Notes under the pieces: model-generated
What the model was told of the DNA's origin: nothing
Database searches by the model: none
What the model saw: the letters and a program-made list of their open reading frames with translations, nothing else
Made by a program: the position numbers and the translations under genes
In this document: piece after piece, positions 31,864 to 42,644 of the stretch
Layout: each line of letters starts with the position of its first letter
Position numbering within the stretch: the stretch's first letter is position 1
NCBI RefSeq assembly: GCF_029852145.1
Contig: NC_079974.1
Span: 434,001-498,000 of the forward strand
From: Microplitis mediator
Lineage: Eukaryota > Arthropoda > Insecta > Hymenoptera > Braconidae
Reading direction: 5' to 3'
Length of the DNA: 64,000 nucleotides

Positions 31864-32410
31864 CAAGAAGAACGTAAGCGTTCTAGTAGCAGTACGGCAG
31901 CGGTCATGCTCCATGTTCGTTAGGTCGTGGGTTCAAATCCCGACGCCAGCAGATTATTTTCCAGCGATATTTTTTAAATTATTCGGCAGTTTCTACTTTC
32001 CAGAGTATCACTGGTATCTATTGTTCACATGATACAATTAACTATCGATAATAGACTAATAAGTCAAAGATTCTAACTATTCGATTCGAATTTCGAATCG
32101 ATTAATAATATATGATTCAAACACTATTCGCAGACCCTTCATTATTATTATTAACATTTTAGATGATATACTTTTTTAATTTTACAAAAAATATTTAATG
32201 CTGAATAATTATTTGTGACACGTTTAAATTTAAAATTTATTTTTTATCATGGCGGCCATTTTTGATTAATGGCCCCTTTTCTGTTCTCTTTCGTACACGA
32301 TCTGATAAGAATCTTTCTCATTATAAAAATGTAGGCTCTGGAATTTAATTTTGTCATTCTAAAGTATAGATCATCACAATCTTAAATGATGACTTCAACC
32401 TGTTTGACCT
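31864..32410 (+). mobile_element. tRNA-headed retroposon, plus strand, uninterrupted copy
   Basis: Head TTCTAGTAGCAGTACGGC, B-box GTGGGTTCAAATCCC, then a ~450-base body including CTATTCGATTCGAAT, CATGGCGGCCATTTTTGATT and TCGTACACGATCTGATAAGA, all matched in reverse in 11625-13495. It preserves the empty site (32325-32330) of the element inserted in the other copy. Confidence 0.7.
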
Positions 32411-34200
32411 CATGTAACATTTGGAGGCTTAAATAACTTTTTTGATTTTGATTTGGGTTTCAATTATCATCGCGGATTTCTTATAAATTTTTAGGGTTCT
32501 ATAAAAGTTCCTATTGGAGTTCCAGAATGTGTTGAAAGTAGAATAGCACCTCCAGAATTCCTCAATAATTTTTTTTTTAAACGAGCTGTTTTGTAAAATT
32601 ACAACTAGTATTTAATTTACAAAGAAAAGGTATAATTACCACTTATTTAGTAGCTTTATCATGACATCATGCAATATTACTTCAAATATACTCTGTTATT
32701 AAATTTATACTTAAGCTTTGTAGTTTTACTATACTTTGTTTCGTAATAATATCCTGATTTTACAAAAATTTCCAACAGTGTATTGACTACTCACTAGGGT
32801 GATCCAAAAAATTACAATTTTTTTTTTTCTCGGAAACAGGTTCAAAAGTTTCATTCAGATAAAAAAAGACGCCTGTGAAAATTAGAGCTCTTAATATTAA
32901 CATTAAGAGGTTCCTCATTGCACTTTTATATTTTCCATAAGAATAACATGGAAAAAATTTCTTTTACGTCTTCTGATTTTTATAAATAGCAGGTATCCAT
33001 CTGATAGCCAGCTGGGTCCTGACCACCATAACTGATGGTTGATGAGCTGAGATGCGGCTGGATACACAGTCACTGAGAAAGTTTAATTTAAATAAATTTA
33101 TTCGACCAATTCACATGATCCGGCTCGAAGGACCAAAAAATGTTTAAACAATCAGTAATTGGCAGGCATTTTTTTTGTAGGGAATTGAGTGCTCTACAAA
33201 ATAAGATTCTTATCATTTTTCAGGAATTTATTTGTTCAAAAGTTATACTACTCACATAGAAAATATATTTTTAATTGCTTTATATTGTTTCTCCATGAAA
33301 AATTATGCTTTAGTTGTAGTAATTATTCAAAAAATGATATCCATATAAAGTCGAAAATTTCAATGACAATCATCCTTAAAAATAAAATAATAAAATTTCA
33401 TCAAGCTTACAAATAGGGGGGGGGGGGAGGTGCTCTTTAAAAAAGGGCTTCGATTTAGGCCCTCCTGCCCTATATCTAATCTTAAATAGTAGATTTTAAT
33501 TATTTCCTACTTAATGTTATCCAATAAATTAATAAAACTGTCATTGTATAATTTTCAGTCTCGTAGTTCTTCCATTAAAATTAATTTGAAAATTTCGAAT
33601 ATGTCATGTATATTTAAATACACGAAAACAGTATCTATAAATCATCCATCGTTATTGTTGACAACTTTTTCATATTCAAAATCCCAATTGTAATTTGTTC
33701 GCATTATAATTTCAGGTCGTTGAAGCGTGTGACGAACAACCAATCGTTCAATTTCACCAGCCTCCCAAATCACATTTTACACTACTAACATCACTTTACT
33801 CTTTATATACACATACATACACGTTTTTAAAAATAAAAGCCATACTATTCACGTAATTTGACAAATTGCCCGTCGAATAAAATACATTGGCTATAAAAAA
33901 AAAAAAAAAAAAAAATAATAAATACCCGGAGGATATATGGGTTTGGAGCTATTGTGAATTTTTCGTAATTGGCCGTGCACTCAATAGAAAAATTAAGCGT
34001 TCAACCAATCATTTATCTGTGTGCGTTCCACATTCGCTATACCAACCAATGAGTTTATTACTTGGCTAAATTACCCTTTCTCATACCACTAAATTAACAA
34101 ATCAATAGCCAACAAAATAATAAATATTAAATAAATAAAATATCTAAAACAACTTTAATCAATAATTTAAATGTGTCAGGATTTATTCCAATCGAATCTA
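32411..34200. other. No confident gene; single MITE end and homopolymer tracts
   Basis: 32794-32930 starts TAGGGTGATCCAAAAAATTA, resembling one end of the GGGTGGCCCAAAAAA element at 36513, without a partner. 33417-33429 is a poly-G run and 33894-33914 a poly-A run. A possible acceptor TAATTTCAG|GTCG at 33716 precedes a 47-codon frame to 33856 (starting VVEACDEQPIVQFHQPP), which could be a terminal exon but has no recognisable family. Confidence 0.3.
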
Positions 34201-35764
34201 CACGGAAAGAAAATTATGGCAGCGGTTCCCATAATTTTGTGAAATTTTTTCCTATACCATCATAGGAATTACGACCATAAATTATGGGAGCGGTTCCTAT
34301 AATTATAGGAATGATTCCCATAATTATAGGAATAGTTCCTATAATTATGGGAATGATACCCATAACACTATAGGAATGGTTCCTATAATTATAGGAATGG
34401 TTCCTATAATTTATAGGAATACTTTCTATAATATTATGGGAATCATTCCTATAATTTATTGGAATGGTTCCTATAATTTATAGGAACCATTCCCATAAAT
34501 TATAGGAACCACTCCCATAATATTATGGGAATGGTTCCTATAATAGTATGGGAACTATTCCCATAATATTATGGGAACTATTCCCATAATATTATGGGAA
34601 TGATTCCCATAATGCAATTGGAATGGTTCGTATACCATTATGGGAATCATTCCCATAATATTATGGGAATAGTTCCCATACTATTATAGGAACCATTCCT
34701 ATAATAATATGGGAATGGTTCCCATATTATCATGAAAAAATTAATTTAAAGAAGTGTGGTAATCACTTCTACAATACACAGAAATATTATTAAACATAAA
34801 AACAAAAATTCAAACATTGAAAAAAAAAATCGTATTTGGCAAAAAAACATTAAAATTTTTAATAAGAATTTTTTGTCAGCACAAAACATTCAAGAAAATT
34901 TAAATTTTGGGAAATTTCTACACTATTATGCAAAAAAAAATTTTATGATATTATAGGGATGGTTCCCATAACATTATGGGAATAGTTCCCATAATATTAT
35001 AGGAATAGTTTCTATACCAATATGGGAACCATTCCCATAATAGTATGGGAATGATTCCCATACCATTATGGGAATGGTTCCTATAATGATATGGGAATGG
35101 TTCCCATAATAATATGGGAATGGTTCCCATAATAATATGGGAATGGTTCCCATAATGATATGGGAATGGTTCCCATAATGATATGGGAATGGTTCCCATA
35201 ATGATATGGGAATGGTTCCCATAATGATATGGGAATGGTTCCAATAATGATATGGGAATGGTTCCCATAATGATATGGGAATGGTTCCCATAATGATATG
35301 GGAATGGTTCCCATAATGATATGGGAATGGTTCCCATAATGATATGGGAATGGTTCCCATAATGATATGGGAATGGTTCCCATAATGATATGGGAATGGT
35401 TCCCATAATGATATGGGAATGGTTCCCATAATGATATGGGAATGGTTCCCATAATGATATGGGAATGGTTCCAATAATGATATGGGAATGGTTCCCATAA
35501 TGATATGGGAATGGTTCCCATAATGATATGGGAATGGTTCCAATAATGATATGGGAATGGTTCCCATAATAATATGGGAATGGTTCCCATAATATTACGG
35601 GAACTATTTCCATAATGTTATGGGAACTATTCTCATACTATTATGGGGATGGTTCCCATAATATATGGGAACCATTCCTATTGTAGTATAGGTACTATTC
35701 CCATACCATTATGGGAACCATTCCCATAATGCATAGGAAAACTTCCCATAATTTTCTTTCCGTG
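34201..35764. mobile_element. ATGGGAAC-palindrome MITE, copy 2 (reverse orientation, expanded)
   Basis: TA|CACGGAAAGAAAATTATGG at 34201 and CTTTCCGTG|TA at 35764. Central core at about 34730-34955 is the reverse complement of the core in copies 1 and 4. It is longer than its relatives because one arm has expanded into the 23-bp tandem array at 35085-35600. Confidence 0.85.
35085..35600. repeat. 23-bp palindromic tandem array (~22 copies)
   Basis: The unit is ATGGGAATGGTTCCCAT plus AATGAT. The first 17 bases are an inverted repeat with a three-base centre. Variants (TTCCAAT, AATAAT) occur in a few units. Because 23 is not a multiple of three and the unit lacks stops on the minus strand, all three minus frames stay open across it; the predicted Pro/His/Tyr-rich proteins are artefacts. 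Confidence 0.95.
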
Positions 35765-36512
35765 TATCACTTTATGTCGAATGCTAAAACATCCGCATCA
35801 AATAACGAACGAGGTCCGATTCACGAGACGTTATAGCCCAGTTAAAGGAATCTATACAACAAATGATGAAAAAAGGAAGTATATATATAGATAGATAGAT
35901 AAATTGTTGAGACTAAAACGATGACAACGAAGACTCTTCCGCACCAACGACTTGAGAGGTGGAGTACTCATGTTTATATGCATTGTATTGCTAAAACCCT
36001 TTTAACCGAATTACATTTAGTGATTCCAGCAGCCACTGGGAGAGCTCACAAAAGTGCGTGTTTGTGTGCGTTTTCCACCAGTCGTTGTCGTTGTCGTAGT
36101 CAGTCGTTTAACTCGTCGGCGCCATCGTATCTTGGGGCGTTGGTGTGATAGAAGTCAAATGGTGGTGGTCGAGAAACTAGGTAACACGCGCGACGAGAAG
36201 AGAGAAAGATACTACTATCTTTCTCCATATATTTTTCTGTCTTTGTCTGAATTACAGTACAAGTATAGACTTGATGGAATGAGAACAGCATCCCTGAATC
36301 CTGATTCCCTCGGTAAACAAGTGCTTGGGTGATTCACTGCTTGTTCACTTCTATATCGGGCGTCGTTTGTTTCTCTACAAGCACGTCGCCATCGCGTCGT
36401 CTTTCCTATTTTCCCATGATTCTCAATATACTTTCAAAAAGAACACCTTAACACACAATACTTCTAACAATTTAGCTTTTTATATTTTATTAATCTTCTT
36501 GATGGATGTATA
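35765..36512 (+). promoter_or_regulatory. Promoter/first-exon-like GC island (36040-36180)
   Basis: Contains CGTTGTCGTTGTCGTAGTCA with an initiator-like TCAGTC at 36100, an ATG in good context at 36159 (MVVVEKL) and a donor CTAG|GTAACAC at 36180/36181. Without splicing the frame runs on to 36332. No family is recognised and no downstream exon could be matched, so this is a weak candidate for a gene start. Confidence 0.25.
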
Positions 36513-37410
36513 TTAGGGTGGCCCAAAAAAACCGACTATTTTTTTTTTCGAGTCTCTAATGAAAATTTGTTGGTTTAAGATGTTTTAAGAAGCCTCTCCA
36601 AAAATCTGCTCGATAAAAAATTTTCAAGAGGTCGCTCACGAATTTTGAAAATATCAAAAATGATCGAAATTCGGATTTTTTTGTTCTAAATTTCTTCTTT
36701 CTCGTGGCAGCTATAGTTTATATTTATGAAATCATGACTACCCTGAAAATTTCAGCTCAAAATTAAAATATTTAAACGTCGCTCAAGAATTTTGAATGTT
36801 TCCGAGTACTGTCTCTTGGACGTTTTCGAGCGACCCCTGAATATTAATAATAAACCTTCTCAATTTTTTTACCATCAATTTGTATCATGATGAATAAAAA
36901 TACAACCCGAGAAATATAAATAATAAGTTATTTATATACTTTTTTATTTTTTAATTCAATTTTTAGGTTTTTTTGCTTATTCAAAACTTACCCAATTTTA
37001 TTGTTTAAGACTGTCCTGTATATTTTCGGTTATGCAAAAGTTATATTTAAGTGAATTGACAGTAATTGAGTTATAAAAAAATACAAAAACTAATTCAAAG
37101 TATTAGTTACATATTATCAGTTAATATTCAAAATTCTTGAGCGCCGTTTAAATATTTAAATATTGGGCTGAAATTTTCAGCATAGTCATAATTTTACAGA
37201 TATAAAATATTGCTGCCACGAGGAAGAAAAAATTCAGAAACAAAAAATCCGAATTCCAATCATTTTTGATATTTTCAAAATTCGTGAGCGACCTCTTGAA
37301 AATTTTTTATCGAGCTGATTTTTGGAGAGGCTTCTTAAAACATCTTAAACCAACAAATTTTCATTAGAGACTCGAAAAAAAAAATAGTCGATTTTTTTGG
37401 GCCACCCTAA
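36513..37410. mobile_element. Long-TIR element with TTAGGGTGGCCCAAAAAAA ends
   Basis: TA-flanked (36511-12, 37411-12). Inverted arms of roughly 290-300 bases (36513-~36810 and ~37120-37410). The outer ~165 bases are close to identical, e.g. TTTCGAGTCTCTAATGAAAA and its complement; the inner parts are more diverged. The short unpaired centre has no open frame. Non-autonomous fold-back/MITE. Confidence 0.85.
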
Positions 37411-38273
37411 TATATATACATTTTTGTTCCTTCTTTAATATTTTTTACCCCTAAAATTTCCTGTAAATTACTTAGACACTGTAACAGAGGATAAAATAAA
37501 AATAAACTACAGAGTAACGATTGTGGAAGTTTTTATGCATGGAAAGGGTATGAAAAATGTGACCGCAAATAATATCGCAAACGATCCTTTTCTGAGTTGG
37601 CTCACGATAAAATGGCAAAGAATAAAGAGAAAGGGAACGAAAGGTTGTAAAAGGAATGGGAACTTGGGAGAAACTAAGGGAAGAGGTATGAAGATCCTTT
37701 CGCGTCGGTGCGGAGCTTCGTCATTAGCTCTAACGAGGTTAGCCTCGGGCTGACTATACACTCTTCCTCTTCTACTGTTACTGAATAGAACACCAGCATC
37801 CTTATACAATTCATCTGTCTTTGTCTGACTCTTTATCTGCTTACCAGCCAACAATAACGTGGCATATCTGACGATGACTTTCTGCACACAGACAAGAGCA
37901 AGTTCTGGACCAGAGCCCAGGGATCCTACCCTAGTTACTTGCTAAAACGACGGAGTAGGGATAATAAGATCTGCGACAATCAACTCGAACGTCGCGCGGC
38001 ACGACCCCTTGGGCGAACGAGCAAGCGCCGTCCGCCACGTTACGTCCATACCATGGCTTTCTAACGTTTATACCCTTCATCCCTTACTCATATACATTTA
38101 CATACCTTTTACATTTATTTTTTATTTACTTTATTTATGTACTAAGTATATTTTTCTCACTTCTTTTACAACTCTTTTTAACATCATTTTAACCCAGTTC
38201 ACAATCAATCTTTACTATTTCTTTTTTTTTATATTTTTTCACACTATTCCGACTGACTGGATCTTGATACAGA
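37411..38273. other. No confident gene; GC-richer island 37500-38040
   Basis: 37500-38040 is higher in GC than its surroundings and open in several short frames on both strands (one of 126 codons on the minus strand), but no motif is recognised. It could be leader-exon or regulatory sequence. 38060-38270 is pyrimidine-rich. Confidence 0.3.
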
Positions 38274-39007
38274 ACTCTCTAAAACTAAATTAGTGAAAAA
38301 CCACTAATTACTTGTGAATATTCACTAATCTAAATTGTCCAAAGTATACGACTATGAATTAGTGACTATTCACTTTTTGAATTAGTGAAAAAAACAACAT
38401 AGAATTAGTGAAAATTTTATTGATTGAATTAGTCAAAAATGTACTAATTCACTTGTTGACGAGGATTTATTTGGAAAAATATTGTATCGTTGCTAATAAT
38501 ATTGTATCAAAACATTATTATTATTATTATTATTATTATTTGTCATTGATTATAAAATTTTTTTAGCAACTTGATCGACTAAATTAACAATTAAAATTAT
38601 TTTCGTATGGTAAATATTTATATCATAATTATAACTCATAACCTGAATCTATTGTCAATGATGGTTTTGATTCAGGTTCGGTAAAAAAAGTTGGAGTAAA
38701 AATATAAAGCTATTAAAAAATAACAAGATGTATTATTTAGCAACTAAATTAGGTTTTATTTAATTAACTTACCTTAATTACTACTGTTCAGTTGTATTTA
38801 AAAATTATCGTAATTAATTTTGCCCTGAATTTGATAATTCTATGACAGAATAAAAAGTCCTTAAGCGATGCACCACTAGTAATCATTGTAGAATCCGGGG
38901 AATCATTAATGAATTAGTGAATCTAATTCAAAATCACTAATTTTGTAGTGAATTTTAAGATCACTATTTCAATTAGTGAAATTTTCACTTATTTAGTTTT
39001 AGAGAGT
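38274..39007. mobile_element. MITE with ACTCTCTAAAAC ends and AATTAGTGAA arms
   Basis: Inverted ends ACTCTCTAAAACTAAATTAG and its near complement at 39007. The arms iterate AATTAGTGAA/TTCACTAATT. Flanks ATACAGA (38267-73) and ATGCAGA (39008-14) match in six of seven bases, a probable target duplication. Contains a (TTA)n run at 38513-38541. Confidence 0.8.
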
Positions 39008-39232
39008 ATGCAGAATATTCTCTCAAAATACTCATTTCAATTTAAAATGAGATAAGGCCATTCGGTATCCAAAATGGAAGTAGGTTTCTCGTTTTTTATT
39101 TATTTTTAAGTGTTAAGAGAAAATTGAGTTAAAAAATAATTTTTATTGAAATCTTTAGTAAATTTTGAAGTCAAAAACCACCAAAGATGGGATAATGGAA
39201 TTCTAACCATAACACAGAAATCAATCATGTCT
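39008..39232. other. No gene seen; right end is a repeat edge
   Basis: The last ~30 bases (ATAACACAGAAATCAATCATGT) correspond to the start of the unit duplicated at 40072-40720. Confidence 0.4.
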
Positions 39233-40071
39233 ACGGAAAGAAAATTATGGCAACTTTTGCTATGCATTATGGGAATAGTTCCCATAATGGTATATGAACT
39301 GTACCCATACTATTATAGGGATGGTTCCCATAATATATGGGAATAGTTCCTATACCAATATGCGAACAATTTCCATAATGGTATGGCAACTATTCCTATA
39401 ATATTATGGGAACCATTCCCGTAATATTATAAAAATTTTTTTTGCAAAATAGTGTAGAAATTTCTCTCATGATATGGAGAGATTCGAATTTCTTCCAAAA
39501 TTTGAATGTTCCGTGCTGACTAAAAATGTTCGTTAAAAATTTTAGTGTTTTTGCCAAATACGAACTTTTTTTTCAATGTTTGAATTTTTGTTTTTATGTT
39601 CAATAATATTTCTGTGTATTGTAGAAGTGATTTTTCATTAAATTAGAATTTTCAATATAGTATGGGAACCATTCCCATAATATTATAGGAATGGTTCCTA
39701 TAATAGTATGGGAACTATTCCCATAATGGTATAGGAACTATTCCAATAGCATTATGGAAACCATTCCTATAATATTATGGGAATGGTTCCTATAATTTAT
39801 GGGAATGATTCCTATAAAATATAGTGTTCATTCCCATACATTATGAGAATGATTCCTATAATATTATAGGAACAATTTCGATAAATTATAAGAACCATTC
39901 CTATAATTATAGGAACTGTTCCTATAATTATGGGAATGATTCCTATAATTATGGGAATTATTCCTATAATTATAAGAACTGCTCTCATAATTTATGGTCA
40001 TAATTCCTATGTTTGCATAGGAAAAAATTTTCTAGAATTATTTGAACCGGTTCCATAATTTTTTTTCCGTG
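39233..40071. mobile_element. ATGGGAAC-palindrome MITE, copy 3 (short, diverged)
   Basis: The left end has lost its first bases (TCTACGGAAAGAAAATTATG); the right end is CCATAATTTTTTTTCCGTG|TA. The central core (about 39430-39650) matches copies 1 and 4. Interior palindromes are less regular. It interrupts the left copy of a diverged tandem duplication. Confidence 0.8.
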
Positions 40072-40720
40072 TAACTTTAAATCTTTATGAAAATTCAAAA
40101 AATTATTCCAAAACACAAACTTGATAAAAAAAGGAAAATATAGCTTATTTTCTCATCTATAACGTTCATTTTACAAAAGAACAATAGAAGTTTCCGTTAA
40201 AAAGTTATTCTGAAAAAAACAACGGAAGCAGCATTTTTAATTAATTTGGAAACTTCAAAATGCCACCATTTTCCAAATACTCGACCGATTTTTTTAATTT
40301 TTGAACTAAACAAAGATAATTGTCTGAAGAATAATTATAGAGAATTTCATGATCATCCGTCAAAAACTTTTAGAAATATAATAATGATATTTTTATCATA
40401 ACACAAAAATCTATCGTGTAACTTTGAGCCTTTATGAAATTTGAAAAAATTATTGTAAAAGAAAAAATTGAAAATCGGAAAATAGAGCTTATTTTATTAG
40501 CTTTGACGCCCTTTTTATCCAATCAGGTTAAATATCTTTGTTAATAAGTCATTCAAGAAAAAAACGAAAGTGCGTTTTTCAAAAATTTCAAAATGACACC
40601 ATTACTAAACTAGTTGACCATTTTTGCTCATTTTCGAACTTAACTGAGATAATTATTTATAAAATAAGTATTCCAAGTTTCATTGTGATCTGTTTAAAAT
40701 TTTAGGCGCCATCGACGGAA
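40072..40720. repeat. Diverged tandem duplication (~310-320-base unit, two copies)
   Basis: 40073-40395 and 40420-40720 share the same order of landmarks: GTAACTTT(A/G)A, then CTTTATGAAA, then AAAATTATT, then TAGAGCTTATTTT, then GTT(A)TTC(A/T)AGAAAAAAAC, then CAAAATG(C/A)CACCATT, then GATAATT. Substitutions and small gaps are frequent, so the duplication is old. Confidence 0.65.
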
Positions 40721-40918
40721 CAAGGTGCGTTGTAATAGAGTCATCTGGGGTATGTGCGCACACTTGTCCCACATGACTCTCCATATATTCATAAATTTTT
40801 GAACCAATGGTATTTTTGGAACCTACTCGGAGAACTATGATATACTATGGCGAATTTTTTTTGGAATTCCACGAGGATAAATGCAATAGATAGATTACTA
40901 GTAAATTAACTAAAAATT
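40721..40918. other. Short spacer, no feature seen
   Basis: Single-copy-looking sequence with GTGCGCACACTTGTCCCACA; no frame or repeat recognised. Confidence 0.4.
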
Positions 40919-41876
40919 CCCGAGTCGAAATTTAAGTCGTAGATTCAACGTTTTGAACGTTCAAATCGTAAATTCAACGTATTGGACGTTGAAATCGTAA
41001 CTTGAACGTATTGAACGTAAAAAATATAGATTCAACTGTTTAAAAAAAATATATGATCCATAGTAAAAATTAAAAGTTACGAAAAAATGACATATACCCA
41101 TGCGTAAAAAATAACCTATGGGCTAAATTTAGCTAAAAGCTTTTCCTAAAGATTTGATTGAGTTAATTTTTAGATACTTGCTTATTCAATCAACTAATAA
41201 AATCACAGATGATTGGAATTAAGGAAGTTATTAAATTGAGATTGATTTTTGAGGGTCAAATTCTTATTCAATCTTGATATTTTGAGATCTTTGAAAACTA
41301 TCAGATTGATTTTCATTTGCATTTCAAAAATATTTTGAAGATTTGGAGCTCATTTATGGATTTTTTCAGTAGGCAATTTCGTTTTTGGTGCACAATTTCT
41401 AGTTGAATATCAAAATTTATAAATTTTTTTGAAAATTTGTAAAAATTGTGCTAATCAACTTTTTTTTTTTTAATTGTTCATTTTTTTATGTATTTTTCAA
41501 GAAAAAAAAATATATCAATAAAATCAAATAGAAATTTCGTTCAAAAAAATTAAAATTAAAATCATTTGCCCCACTTGTAAATATTTATTGGAAAGAGTTT
41601 GAACCTTTTGAGTTGCCGCCTTGAAAACATGGCAGATGCGCTTGAAAGCATGTGGTTATCTGAATAGTTTTGATATTACTTATTTACACTCCTTATCGGT
41701 TTGATTTACGCTCACAATACGTTGAATACGTTCAACTAACGTTTTTAACGTTCAATACGTTCAAACTACGATTTCAACGTTCAATACGTTCAAATTACGA
41801 TTTCAACGTCCAATACGTTGAATTTACGATTTGAACGTTCAAAACGTTGAATCTACGACTTAAATTTCGACTCGGG
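40919..41876. mobile_element. Element with CCCGAGTCGAAATTTAAGTC ends, ~100-bp near-perfect TIRs
   Basis: 40919-41018 and 41777-41876 are inverted repeats with about one mismatch in 100. Both consist of alternating CGTTGAAT, CGTTCAAA and TTACGATTT motifs. The first twelve bases CCCGAGTCGAAA nearly equal the CCCGGGTCGAAA end of the element at 11717, linking the two families. The centre has no open frame. The high arm identity suggests recent movement. Confidence 0.85.
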
Positions 41877-42644
41877 ATTCTCTTTAATTTTTTTTTAGCG
41901 AAAGTAGAATAAAAAATGACAAGAAAGTACTAATAAATGAGCTTCTTATCTTTATTTTTAGTGATGAATTATAATAGATTTATTTCCAGGATAAAGGGAT
42001 GATATGTATACGAGGCATATATATTGGGGATTGTTGACTCAATAATATTTTCAAGTATGAGGATCAAATTTTGATAATTTATATACATATACACATTATT
42101 ATTGTTGATGGAAGATATGTTCAAGTGATAAATACAGAATCTATTTCTATAATAAAGTTGAGGCGTTTTCTATTTGCGGTCATTGGCCGAAAGTGATCAT
42201 GTAAGTGGGGAAAGAGAAAAAATACTTTGGTAAGTATTTCTGCTCTCAGCTTTTATCTGATCTGTAGGTCTTTGCTTTGGTCTCGACTACTTGGGGGTTG
42301 GTTTTGTCCAAGGGTGGGTGTGCTACTGGTTACTGTATTGTAGGCAAAATGTGGGGTTGAAAGAGCCAAGAAGGAGATACGAAACTAACCGCAACGTAAT
42401 CAACGTAAAATGGCGCCGAGAAGTGAGCGAATCAACTTCTATCTTCGCTATTCTATCATTTAACTTTTTTATGAGCATTTATTATATCTATATAAATATC
42501 GAACGATACCTCAGAATTTTAACAATGTATTGTAAACGAGTAGTAATTTCCTTATTCAAATTTTTCGTAAAAATAAAAAAATCAAATTTATATTCGTAAC
42601 AATTTGTCAATTCTTAAACGCGTTATATAAATTGAAATTTACTA
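41877..42644. other. No confident gene; GC-richer patch 42160-42450
   Basis: The patch contains AAAATGGCGCCGAGAAGTGA and a 102-codon frame without a recognisable motif and without an ATG start. Possible promoter or leader exon; unassigned. Confidence 0.3.

Noticed and set aside
34951..35613. Long minus-strand frames encoding Pro/His/Tyr repeats
   Set aside because: They are translations of the 23-bp palindromic array in three frames; no non-repetitive coding sequence is attached.
37507..37887. 126-codon minus-strand protein
   Set aside because: No recognisable motif; the opposite strand is equally open and the GC-rich composition explains the lack of stops.
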